Below, one piece after another: positions 33,740-44,799 of a DNA stretch of 64,000 bases. The notes beneath the pieces were generated by a model. It was not told the origin of the DNA. It made no database searches and was given only the letters and a program-made list of their open reading frames with translations. The DNA is from Hemicordylus capensis (Eukaryota > Chordata > Lepidosauria > Squamata > Cordylidae): the NCBI RefSeq assembly GCF_027244095.1, contig NC_069657.1:410841063-410905062 (forward strand). The letters run 5' to 3'. Numbering within the stretch: position 1 is the stretch's first letter; each line of letters begins with the position of its first letter. Both the position numbers and the translations under genes were made by a program.

Positions 33740-34900
33740 TGTGTGTGGGTGTCCCCATTTCATTGCCCTACTGGTCTGCACAGGGTCACTGAATTTCCTG
33801 AAAGAATGATGAAGTGTGAGAAATATCTAAGATGTCTAGCAAAGCATAAGAAAATCTCTCTCATAATAAAAATGGTGGGAATCTACAACAAAGGGGGGCG
33901 GGTGGAGTTAAAGGCATCAAAGCATCAACAGTAGTCCAAAGCAGTGTAGTGTGACAGTGTGGGATAAAACGGAAGGAACATTTCTAAAACAGACTGAAGA
34001 AAGGGGGTGGGGGACACCCTGAAACGGTGTAATCATACCAACATTAAAGATAAGTATAGAAACATGGTATAGTAGACTGGTGGTTGTCTTGCATCCTGAA
34101 GCATAACTTTAAAATGGAAAGATGTCAGAAGAGGAAGAGAAGAAGGTTGTCCAAGGCATTTGATGTACATAGGCAGTAAAATAGGAAAAGCACTGTAAAA
34201 GAAACCAGACATTATTAAAAATACACTAACAAAATAAAATCCGAATGCATGTGTATATTAATTGAAAAAATGAAACAATATTGAAATTGTCACTGTGACA
34301 GAAAGTATGGAGAGTATTCTTTGAGCACACAATAGACTTTTTATGTGTTAGAAAACTCAGAGCAGTTTGGAGGGCCAAGTATACGTCATACCTTTTGATA
34401 TGGACAGATTGATGTGTATGTTAATATTACTCAGCAGCCAAGTATTCCAGCCTGTAAGAAAAGCAGTGATCATTCATTACATAACGTTCATATCACAATG
34501 GACGGTCACAGTCCCTTTAGTGTGCCCTCCAAAAGGTTTATAAAATCCTTTCTAACTGTTGAGCAACCGAATCAACGCTTAAAATAAATCATTTACAGTA
34601 TGTACTTTCTGTATAAAGTAGAGGTGACGGATGTGGGAGGATTAACCAAACAAAACTAGAGAGGCGCAAAATACATACACCGCGCTTTTTATTTTTAACG
34701 GCTACGGCTCTCTCACTCCTTCCACTTATTGATTAGTTTGTGGTAGGTGAGATACTTTGGGTGTGGGTGTCTGTCAAGCTCTGTACGCTTTTATGACATA
34801 AAAAGTCCCAAATAGCCTGAGGAAAGTCTTGAAAACGTCCAGCGGCCCGAAACCACCGCAGCAAATGGTCGGAGAAGAGGGTGAAGGGATGCTGCTCTCA
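33740..34900. other. Unannotated DNA upstream of TP53BP2
   Basis: No gene or named repeat. The DNA stays A+T-rich until about 34,850. Confidence 0.5.
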
Positions 34901-35850
34901 AAAATGAATGGAAGGAGCAGTGAACTCTTCCTCAGGCCCCCGCGGGGCACGACTTCTCCTGACCCTGACTCCGGAGGCGCTGGCGGGGCGGCGGGGGCGA
35001 GGGTGGTTCGCCTCGCCTGAGCTGAGCCCAACCCCTCTAGGAGGCGGGACTCGGGCTTGGCCGCTCCTCCCTGCCTGACCGGCGGGGGAGAGTTTCGGTG
35101 CGGGTTGGAGGGCGGCGGCCGTCTCGTCTGCGGGGAGACGACGGAGCAGGACTCCGAGGAGACAAAGCTACGAGCCCAGGCGGAGGAGCTCGGCTCTGGC
35201 TGAGAAAAAGGCAGGCCCAGCGACTGGCCGGCCAGCCTGGAAGCGGCGGCGCGGTGGGCCGGACTGCCCCTTGCAACAGGTTACCAGGCAAGCCAGGCAG
35301 GCCGCTCCGCCTCCCCAGGCCCCAGCTATTGGTCTCCTCCTCGGTCCCAGGAGGGGGGAACCGGCACCACCCGCCTCAATGCGGTTCGGCGCCAAGATGA
35401 TGCCGGTGAGTAAGAGTGTGTGTGTGTGTGGTCGCTTCTGGAGGGTTGAGTCGCCAGAGGGGAGAGCTAAGGCCGCGGGCTGGCTGGGTCGTCAGTCACG
35501 TTGGCCTTTGCCTCCTTCGAGTACCTGCTCTTTCTCTCGGTGTTGAAGCGCCGCCTCAGTCTCACACTCAAGTTAGAAGCGGGGTATCTGGAGGGGAAAA
35601 AGTTGGAAAACGGGGTTTGGGGAACAGCGGGGTCTTTCGCAGCAGTCGGTGCTTCTCGGCTTAGGGGCTGGTCAGCCGCCCTCGAACGACCTAAGATGGG
35701 GCAGCACAGGCGGGAGAGAAGCAGGAGGAGGATCAGCAAATGGAGCTGCTGTTGCTGTGCCTGCTGCTTCTCCCGGCAACCGTGTACTGAGGCAATGGAG
35801 CTGCGCTTCCCCTGGAGTTGGTCGCCGACTACGCTCTTCGTTCTCCGTGG
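34900..35850 (+). promoter_or_regulatory. TP53BP2: CpG-island promoter of TP53BP2
   Basis: CpG-dense DNA begins near 34,850-34,900, covers the 5' untranslated region and exon 1, and fades into intron 1 after about 35,850. No TATA box is evident. Long open frames on both strands here are products of base composition. Limits are by eye. Confidence 0.75.
35379..35405 (+). CDS. TP53BP2: TP53BP2 (ASPP2) first coding exon, 9 codons
   Basis: The exon reads MRFGAKMMP and then meets a strong donor, CCG|GTGAGTAAG, in phase 0. The long human ASPP2 isoform begins MRFGSKMMP before MFLTVYLSNNEQ in the next exon, so eight of nine residues agree. Three things support the call despite its size: the CpG island, the consensus donor, and the position head-to-head with FBXO28, as in human. 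ASPP2 binds p53 and PP1 through C-terminal ankyrin and SH3 domains and steers p53 toward pro-apoptotic targets; its N-terminal ubiquitin-like fold would start in exon 2. I did not find exon 2 in the window. Two ATGs (35,397 and 35,400) could serve as internal starts, as in shorter human isoforms. Confidence 0.88.
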
Positions 35851-38614
35851 ACGTTTCCTCTCCCAGAAAGCGTGTCCAGTTTGCATTATTCTTTCGCGCT
35901 CCCCCCCCCCGTTATAACCAGTTGCTTCTTCCTGTGGTCAGTCAGCCTGTCAAGGAAATGGAGGATTATAAATGCGCCTTGTAGAGAAAAAAGGTTATTT
36001 GTTCAGTATTGTAGCACAAAAGCGCCGCTGCTAGATCGTTTTGCCGTGTTTAAGTTGTTCGGGAGGGAACAGCAGATTGAACGTCGCACAGGTAGTCGCT
36101 TAAAAACATCATGGATGAGGATGGTGTTCTAAGCATTTAAGTGGATAGTAGTTATTTGTTATTTTGGAAAAGTTGCGCTTAATGTTTAAAATGACTTGCT
36201 GTTTTCCAGAATGATCTGTTTGCTGTACATGAATCAAGACTGTATTTCAGTCAACTTTGACTACACCATAGTTTTACTACCTTATTTCTTTCTCTCTCCC
36301 CTTCTTCTTGTTCTGGGCATTGGGAGTTATGGATGATAAAAGTTCAATAGTTCATTACCTGTCAGAGAAGAGTTGTAATGGTTTCAGCACATGAATGTTC
36401 CAGAATGTGACTAAATCCCGTGTCGTGAAACGGTCCTGTTTATATTGTATGTGAAACCATTTAATTACCTTTACGCAAAGCAAATTGCATTCAGTTAGGA
36501 TTTCACTTGTAACAAACTACACAAACGTTTTATGTGAGGAAAAATGATGCATGAGGTGCCCCTTAAGTTACTACTGAAATTAAAGAATAAGGTCCTGCTC
36601 AGTTACAAAAGGACAAAGACTTCCTTCATTCCATGCTGTTGTTTGGGCCAACCCAAGATAACACTTATTGTGTCTTAATATTGATATAATATAAGTAAGA
36701 TCAATATTGAGCATTGAGAAGCTCTGGAAACAGTCAGAACATTAGCTACTTGCTCAGCATTGTGTGTATGTTTTATTACTTCATACATTATTATGTGCTT
36801 TCTTAGTCAAAGTTTTCTTAGAGCATTATAGTCTTAGAATATATTTCCACAGTTTAAAAATAATTATTTGCTCTTCACAGAGTACCAACATTGTACAAGG
36901 AACTTATTATTCAGTTGTGAATGTGGAACTTATTATTCAGTTGTGAATTTAGTAAGTGTGTCTGTGGTGGGGAAATAACACTTTTTGCGCATGCAAGTAG
37001 TAATGTATGTTACTGGAGAAATAAGCTTTTTCTTGCCTTTCCCATTTTTCTTTTGAATGCTATGTGGAATGTAATATCACTGGTAACCAATGACACTCTG
37101 CCCCATTTTGAGAACAGCTTTGTTTTTATTTGTGAGGTGCTATTTTTAATAGGCAGAAAGCTTATAGCTGTGTTCTTCATTGTAAGACTCTGGAACTAGT
37201 GGTGTCTCCCATCAGACTGAGTGTGTCTCCCTGACTGTTTACTGAACCTGGGTCTGTGTGAAATTTTGGGGGAAGTTGACTACTCTGCACAGTTAACTAG
37301 GCACCATGTGGGTGACAGCTGTTCCCACTGTGTAGTGCTGTGCTTTGCTCAGCATTGAAGAGCTCCTTTAAGGGAAACATAGCCTTCTTGAGCCCCTGTG
37401 CTCTTGAGAGGGCTCTGAAAAGACCTTCCTGGCACTAAGAAAACTGCACTACTGTGCAGAGGTCAGCACAGTGGAAAATGACTCTCACACTGAAGGTTTG
37501 TTTTGTTTTGGTTTTGTTTTTTTGGCCAAAGTGGTCCCTGCTCAAAAGATAGTGAAGATCACTAGTTTATCACTTTTTTAAAAATATTGAAAATTATTGG
37601 TAAACACCAGCAAGGTTCTCCCTGCCATCATCTGTAATTCTGTGGGGAACCCCCCCATTTCTTTCTTTCCTTGTTAAGGCTAAAGAGTATAGCCACTTAA
37701 AACAAGATAATAGGTAATTATTTGAAGGGCTGTAATAAATTTCATTGGATGGGGCAAGACTTTGTAGGTGGGTTAGTGGTACTTTATTCCTATCAGTAAA
37801 TCTTTTTTAAAAAATGATTTGAAAAGACCCTATATTCCTGGAAGAAGATAACATGGCTACCTTCAGGTTGCTGTGAATGCTAAGAGGGTTGTAGGGGAAA
37901 GGTAATTTCAAATTGCGATACTAGATTGACTTAGTAAATGCAAAAGGAATTATGTTTGACATAATATCTATCTCAAGTATTTCCTTGCTTCACAGTAGCT
38001 AAAGACTGCTTATCAAAGTAGAGATGAGCCCTCCCCCTGCAATAAGTGCTTGGTGGTCTACTAGAATAAATCAGCCATGTTTGTTACTGACAGAAATAAT
38101 GATCGAGCAATGAATACTGCAGATGCAGTGATCAGATAGAATTGACCTGCTTGGGAAAATGATTAAATAGGATGTTTGTTTAAAGGTGATTGCTATTAAG
38201 ATAGAAAAGCATTTAGTCACCAGGCAATGGGTCCTGCTCAGGAGCACATTTATTAACCAGTCTTGTCTCTCTTATGGAGCTTGCTCTAAATCATTTCACA
38301 TTGGTTAGTTACTCCTTAGCCCATATTAATTATGTCTCTCTCTATATACACAGACAACCAGGGTAGCTGTAGAGTGGTTTAGGTGTACATTTCCCTCACT
38401 TCTTCAGTTACTATATACAGAGTAGTGGTTCTACTCTGTTTTGCTAACTAAGAGAATAGAAGCATGGGTGATAGTTTGGATTAAGTAAACTCAATGAAGA
38501 ACATCATTGTGACTGTGCTATTTTAGAAGGCATCGGAAGTGTTCCTAGCTATATTATGCTACTCCTAATAGTAATTTTCTGTATTTTGAGAGACCTAGGG
38601 ATGTGCAGTCACCT
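35851..38614. other. Unannotated intron 1 DNA
   Basis: No repeat I can name. A 26-bp tandem duplication (GAACTTATTATTCAGTTGTG) lies at 36,899-36,951. Being near the promoter and repeat-poor, it may hold regulatory sequence, but I see no definable element. Confidence 0.5.
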
Positions 38615-38842
38615 TAAGTGGTGGAGCGGGGAAATACTTGACTAACAAGCAGAAGGTTGCCGGTTTGAATTCCCACTGGTACTATATCAGGCAGCAGTGA
38701 TATAGGAAAATGCTGAAAGGCATCATCTCATACTGCGTGGGAGAAAGCAATGGTAAACCTCTCCTGTAGTCTACCAAAAGGAAACCACAGGGCTCTGTGG
38801 GCGCCAGGAGTTGAAATCAACTTGACGGAACACTTTACCTTA
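38615..38842 (+). mobile_element. Sauria-type SINE, copy C
   Basis: It has the head AAGTGGTGGAGCGGGG, B box GGTTTGAATTC, body, and tail GCCAGGAGTTGAAATCAAC. It lacks the TATGTTTCCCAG middle segment, as does copy F. Its 3' end abuts the foldback element at 38,843. Confidence 0.85.
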
Positions 38843-39251
38843 GGGATATGTATGGAACCAGATTGAAGGCTCTTTATGGATCCCCGAACTGGTTCAAAAG
38901 TCTGGCGGTTCGAAGTGGGGGGAAAACTCTAAGGACTGGCGAGGGTGTTCTTACCCCTGCTTTCACCCTATAGACAATGTCACTAAAATTGATCCTGCAG
39001 GACAGCAGTGTACCTCCTTGCAGCCCTCCACTGCACGTTCACACGTTGCAACGTGCGCACGTGCAGTGGACACTTCTGGCCACTTCTGGTCTGGGATGCA
39101 TTGGGACAGCAAGGAGGTAGGCTGCCGTCCTGCAAGACCAATTTTAATAACAGTGCTGGTGGGGGAATTGCAGGCGGTAAGAGCACCCTCCCCAGGCCTT
39201 AGTTATCTACCCTACCTTTGAACTGGCAGTCACTGGTTCTGTGCACATCCC
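38843..39251. mobile_element. Foldback element, GGGATGTGCA family, copy 1
   Basis: A 409-bp palindromic element with ends GGGATATGTATGGAACCAG and the complement of CTGGTTCTGTGCACATCCC. The inner arms pair around 39,050 (GACAGCAGTGTACCTCCTTG with CAAGGAGGTAGGCTGCCGTC), and the centre is CpG-rich. The same terminal motif and ACTTCTGGCCACTTCTGG-like inner sequence occur in copy 2 (42,569-43,058). No coding capacity. Confidence 0.7.
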
Positions 39252-39788
39252 TAAAGATAATCTCTTGTCATAGTCTGGCCAGGTGTCACCCACTGATCTG
39301 TCTGGTTGACTTCTTACTATTCTATACATAGTAACTACCTGATCTCTACAACTGTCTGAGACTTGGTTTTCTGACTCATAAATATTTGACTATTAGTCAA
39401 AGAAAATGAACCCTTTACCTTCCATCTCATAGAGAACTACTTTGAGGGGGTAGGGCAATTGACAAAGATGAAAGGGCAGACTAAATAAAAAATGAATACT
39501 GGAAAGGAGAAGTTCTTGCTAGTGTTGATTTCAACTAACTCCTGTCTACAAAAAACCCTGCCGTGAATGCTGATGTAGAAGGGATCCTACCTGGAAATAT
39601 TTTGAAGAAATGTTTTTGCAGGGTAAAGTGTGTCATTGAGTCAATGTCATAGAAAAGGAAAATGTGGCAAATGTAAACAGTGCTGACATGTATATGGCAT
39701 CCCTGAGAGGGAAAGCTGAGAATGTATATCTTATCTCAGTTTGGCCTCTCACTCAGCAAAGTGAAAACTATGGTCCTAGGCCCTTTTA

Positions 39789-40257
39789 CAGGCCTGCACA
39801 ACATAAGGCCCGGGGGCCAGATCCAGCCCATGGGGACTCTTTTGCTGGGCCCAGAAAGGACTATCCTGCCTTGCATTGCTATTCTATGCATGTTTACTCA
39901 GAAATATGTCCTAAAGTGTACCCTGTGAGGCTTGCTCCCAAGTAAGCATGCCCAGGATTGCAACCTCAAAGCAAAGACTTAGGGAGAGGAGAGAACCTTG
40001 CATTTGTTTGGGTCTGTTTTCAAACTCCAGGTGCCCCACTGACTGAGAAGGGACAGGGTGTATTTTCTGGCCACTGTGCTTGCTTAAAACTGTGGGTGTT
40101 TTGATGAGGGGAAAAGATCCACAGGTAGCTAACAGCGGCTTTAATAAACAATTGTTTATTAAATTTAATGTAATTGCACTGAAAATTGACTTTGGCCAAT
40201 GCACACCAAGTCATGGTTAATTCCGGCCCATCAGGGCATTTGCGTTGTGCATCCCTG
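39789..40257. mobile_element. Probable non-autonomous DNA transposon
   Basis: Ends CAGGCCTGCACAAC and the complement of CAGGGATGCACAAC are inverted repeats about 470 bp apart. GGCCCGGGGGCC and TTCCGGCCCATCAGGGC lie just inside. TA borders both ends but an 8-bp duplication is not seen, so hAT and Tc1/mariner remain open. Confidence 0.5.
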
Positions 40258-41070
40258 TATGCTAGGCCAAGGATAGTCCAGTCAAGTAAAAATTAAGAGT
40301 GATTCTTTTATCCCCTAATAGCTCTTTTATAGCAAAATGAAAAAGCAACATCAAAATGCAATCATTGACATCAAGTCAAGGCACACCCTTCATTAGGGGT
40401 TTAGCTGCAAAAAACAGTAGCAAAAGGAAAATTCAGTAAGCAAAAGAAAATACTAAAACAAGCTCCAAAATTGTATATATGCAAAGTATTCCCTTCCTCC
40501 CTCCCAGAGGGTTTCACTAAACAGCTTACAGAGTTGGTATTTCCATCCCAGATGTCTCCAGACCACATTAGTATCCACTCAGATCTTTCCCTTCTGCCTC
40601 AACACACTATTCCAGGCCTTCGTTAAAGGGTTTCACCCTCACTTTCCCTCCTCCCAATTGAAAACAAAAGTTCAAGTGCTGCTGATCTCATTGCCTTGAC
40701 TGGGAGGGAAAAACAGTCTCGCACCAAGATTGCACAAAATGGCTCTACTCAGCACCCCCTGTCCATTTTTGGATCAAACAACCACCAAAAATTGAACGCT
40801 GTCCATAACAGTGCCACAAAGGGATCCGTGATCTGGCTGTCTTAATGTAATGTTGTTAAGAACAATATGTTTTTATGCATTTTTATTTAGAAAGTATGTA
40901 AATAACAAAAGACTTGCTTTAAATTAATGATTTTGATTGGCCCCTTCTTGTCTCAAATAATGTCTCAGACACTTTTTACCAGTGATTCTTCAACTTCATG
41001 ATTCCTCACAGAGAAGCAGTAAATCACTTCTGAGAATCTCTGTGTCTTTTTTGTTTGGTACAGAGATGAG
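40258..41070. other. Unannotated intron 1 DNA
   Basis: No gene or named repeat. Confidence 0.5.
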
Positions 41071-41300
41071 CCACCTAATAGTGCAGCGGAGAAGTAACTT
41101 GCCTAGGGAGCAAGAGGTTGCTGGTTCGAATCCCTGCTGGTATGTTTCCCAGGGCAGCAGTGATATAGGAAGATGCTGAAAGGCATCCTCTCATACTGTG
41201 TGGGAGGAGGCAAGGGTGAAGCTCTCCTGTATTCTACCAAAGAAAACCACATGACCTTGTGGTTGCCAGGAATTGACACCAACTCAATAGCACAACTTTA
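41071..41300 (+). mobile_element. Sauria-type SINE, copy D
   Basis: Head AATAGTGCAGCGGAG, intact B box GGTTCGAATCC, internal deletion that removes part of the TATGTTTCCCAG segment, tail GTTGCCAGGAATTGACACC. Subfamily of copies B and E. Confidence 0.85.
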
Positions 41301-42127
41301 CAGAGTTGGGCAAATACTGTGTTAAACAAGAAACTAGCTAGTGGTCAGAAAAAGACACTGCAGCAGAGCCAAATGGGTCTTGCAACCATGTTCCAACAAG
41401 TGATATTACAAAAATAGGGTATAATGAAGCACTGTAGAGCTAAGAGTTAAACCAAATGAGCAATTAAGAGCTGTCTCATTTTTCCATATGATGCAGAAAT
41501 GTGGGAATGTGACTGCTACATAGCAGCAGTGAGGGGCTGAAACACTTTAAAAATAGCATAGCATTTTGCTACATAATTAGTCTTCTTTACCTATTTTTGC
41601 ATTGTTATCTCAGGGCTGCATGTTTCATTCTAGCATGGGCAGGTTGCAGATCCACAGCATGTAATCACATAACCAGCAAGAAATTCTAAATTACAGTGGG
41701 GTGGGTTATATTTATATGTGTGTGGTTTTTTTTAAAACAAGTAGTCTGTAGGTGCACTTAAACAAATAAAAGACATGCATCCACTTCAAATGTAACTATT
41801 TTAGTTGTTGTGTGCTGCAGGTCTTCAGTGTGTTCCATTAAAATGTAATGTGTACAGTGATCCTTAATATAGTAGGCAATAATAAAAAGTACAATTAAAA
41901 CATAGAAAAATACAAAGCAGAGAAAACTAAAGCATCACATGATCAATGATGAATCAGCAAGAGAAAACAACTCTGAATAAAAATGTCTTTATTTGGTGTC
42001 CAAAGAAAGGGACTGATGAACTTCCAGGGGAAGTTTATTTTCCATTCTAGAGATGTGTTCTAGGTAGGCATGCATTGAACTCCTTGGTGTTCTGTAGTTT
42101 GAACATTATCAAGCCATAGGACAGGAA
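41301..42127. other. Unannotated intron 1 DNA
   Basis: No gene or named repeat. Confidence 0.5.
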
Positions 42128-42272
42128 GTAACAGCAGGAGAGAGGGCATGCCCTCAATGCTTGCTGTAGGCTTCCAGTGGCATCTGGTGGGCCACTGTGT
42201 GAAACAGGATGCTGGACTAGATGGCCCTTGGGCATGATCCAGCAGGGCTGTTCTTATGTTATTATGTTCTTA
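42128..42272 (+). mobile_element. CR1 LINE 3' terminal fragment
   Basis: AGAGGGCATGCCCTCAATGC, GGTGGGCCACTGTGTGAAAC and GATCCAGCAGGGCTGTTCTT followed by a TTATGTTATTATGTTCTTA tail match the 3' end of the CR1 at 21,161, in the opposite orientation. Confidence 0.85.
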
Positions 42273-42568
42273 GATCAGCTCAAAGGTGCTCGAGACTATC
42301 TTTATTATATACTGTAAGTAAAGGTCTCCTTTTATTAAAGATTTTGGCTTGGGCTATGAGCAGATCCATTTTCTTTGGACAACTTACAGAATAAAATTAG
42401 TATCTCAGATGGGCATTGGGAATTATGCATGCAAATAAAGTTGTTAGACCTGTTGATGAATGTAGGAGTCTGTTCAAAAGACAAGAAATTAGAATTTTGA
42501 GTACATGTGAATAACTTGCTATAGTGTTAATCTGTGATTAAAGTATAAGTGCAAATACTTGGAAATAG

Positions 42569-43058
42569 GCATGTGCCCAAAATGTTTCGGAGGCCATTAT
42601 GAAGGCCTCTGAAATGTTTTGGCGCTGGGGGGAGGGGTCGGTTTTTCGGCGCCAGTGGGGGTAGTACTTTAAGGGTGGGGGAGGGTGTACTCATCCCTCC
42701 TGCCGCATTTCCCCCACCGGCGCTCTGTTATTTTTAAGCCCCTTGGGGGCAGCAGCATTCCTCCCTGTCGCCCTGTTCCCCCATCGACCAGAAGTGGCCG
42801 GAGGTAGCGAGCGCGTGTGCGCCCATCGTGTGTGCGCACTGCAGATGGGCGCACGCAACAGGCTCATGCATGCTCGCTACTTCCGGCCACTTCTGGCCGA
42901 TGGGGGGAACAGGGCGACAGGGAGGAATGCTGCTGCCCCCAAGGGGCTTAAAAATAACAGAGCGCCGGTGGGGGAAATGCGGCAGGAGGGATGAGTACAC
43001 CCTCCCCCACCCTTAAAATACTACCCTCGCCGGCGCCAAAGATCTTCATGCACATCCC
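42569..43058. mobile_element. Foldback element, GGGATGTGCA family, copy 2
   Basis: A 490-bp near-perfect palindrome: arms of more than 200 bp pair around 42,838, for example GGGGGAGGGTGTACTCATCC with GGATGAGTACACCCTCCCCC, and CCGGCGCTCTGTTATTTTTA with TAAAAATAACAGAGCGCCGG. The outer ends are GGCATGTGCC and GCACATCCC. It is flanked by perfect 13-bp copies of TACTTGGAAATAG (42,556-42,568; 43,059-43,071). No coding capacity. A 13-bp duplication does not fit hAT (8), Tc1 (2) or Harbinger (3). Confidence 0.88.
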
Positions 43059-43071
43059 TACTTGGAAATAG

Positions 43072-44799
43072 ATTTTATTTATTTATTAGGGAAGAACAAG
43101 CTTTTACAATTTGATAATGGTGAATTAATGTCATTCATTTATATAATTTGAATATAATACTATTTTGAAGTACTATTTTACCTCTTTGCATATTATTGAC
43201 GGAAACTGGAATAACATGGGAACCTATAACTTTATTTCTAACTGCAATATGAAATCTTGGTTGACTTCAAAGATTTGGCTAACTCTTAAGATTCTTTTGG
43301 GACTAGGTACAAAATTGCGAACACTGCATCACCTCACTTTAGCTTGCTAAGCCGGTTATGTGAATTCTGACAACAAACACTTTTTCTCCAAAAGAAACTG
43401 ATACAGTAAAGGAACTCTTTAGTGTGTTGATGTTGTTATTTGTTGAGCAAGTAATAGTACACACTTCAAGAGATTTTCGTAGATCAGTGAACATGATTAC
43501 CAGTACGTTTAAGAGAAACAAAATTAAGTACTTACGTATGTAACATATAGGGAGACCATAGTATTTTGGTAGATACAGGTGGTGTTAGAATAATATTCTC
43601 CTTGGTATTGTTTAAGATTAACTATTAGTTGCATTTGTAATGTGTTCTTATTTTTAGTTTTAGTTTCAGATTTCCCCCCCTACCCCCAATAAATTTATTT
43701 GAAAAGAAGAGAAAGTCATAGTGCAAGTAAAAATGACTACACCAATATTCTTCTGTCTTCAGGGATTGTTTCCACACAGCTTGTCTGTTGAGGAATGCTT
43801 GTATGCTGCAGGGGATTCAGGAAGGTGCTCTTGGGTACCAGCCAGGCCTATTGGCCTTGCAGTAGCCCTGCATGAAGTTAGTGTGTAATCTATTCTAGAT
43901 CACACCTAGCACTTCCCTGCAGATGTACATTCCAGGAGACGATTGGTAACAGACAGTGGGCTTTCTTTCAGGGAACCTGCCCAGTGCCCACCATTAGTTC
44001 TGATCCTCTGAGAAACCTTGACAAATTTCAAAGGAATCACAAGCTTCTGTAGGACAAAATTAGAAAACTTTATAAAATAAGGAAGCAGGTGAGAAAATGG
44101 AGCTGTTTTCTATGATGCCAATCAGCTGAAGCAGTTCTGGTAGTGTTTGTCAACATGGAAAATATGCAGGTTCATTTCTAGCTGGGTATAGGTGGCCCTC
44201 ATTATCTGCAGTTTCAAAACTCACAGTTTTGCGTATCTGCAGTTGGGCAATATATACCCAACCTTGTTATCTGTGGTAGGCGTCTTTGCATATTCGCCAT
44301 TTTCAGCAGTGCAGTTCTAGTTGTGCTCTTGCTGCACATGCTCATGGGTTATGAGAGGAGGAGTTTGGAGTGCTTTGGTCTACATGTTTAGAGTTTTTTG
44401 TGCTTCTAAAAGCTATTTTGGGTAGCATTTGGGAGCCTTCAGGAGCCATTGCTCTGGAGCTTTGGGAGCCTTTTTTAAGCCATTCCTGTGGAGCTTCTTA
44501 GAGTCATTTTCTGGAGCCTCTTGCAGCATTCTACTGCTTCGTAAGATGCTAATTATCACTTTTATAAATTTAATTTTGATGAAATTGTATTTTTTAATTA
44601 CAATTTTACATTGAAAATTTATTTTTGATAATTACAGTACTTTAATTTAAATTGTAATTAAAATGCAATTTAAATTAAAATTTGATTTATCCATTGAAAA
44701 TTGATTCTTCTCTGGTTCCTTGATTCTCACACACTCCTTTGTGTGTGTTTATTTGAATTGGATTTAATTTTGTGCTGCCTCTTTGGCCAACCTTCCAGC
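43072..44799. other. Unannotated intron 1 DNA
   Basis: No gene seen. About 44,190-44,290 (GTGGCCCTCATTATCTGCAG) vaguely resembles a Tigger-type end, and 44,430-44,520 has recurring GGAGCC-containing phrases. Neither is certain. Confidence 0.45.

Larger units (their letters stand above)
5334..35378. other. FBXO28-TP53BP2 intergenic region
   Basis: The two start codons are divergent and about 30 kb apart. No conserved coding exon is visible between them. Most of what can be named is transposon-derived (listed separately). The unnamed remainder is A+T-rich DNA with short random open frames. Confidence 0.75.

Noticed and set aside
34774-35031. An 85-codon minus-strand frame upstream of TP53BP2
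   Set aside because: CpG-island artefact; no similarity to known proteins that I recognise.
35467-35917. Overlapping 138-139-codon open frames on both strands just inside TP53BP2 intron 1
   Set aside because: Open on both strands because of base composition; no recognisable protein and no start context.
44186-44300. A Tigger/pogo end (GTGGCCCTCATTATCTGCAG)
   Set aside because: No inverted partner or TA pair was found; similarity is too weak.
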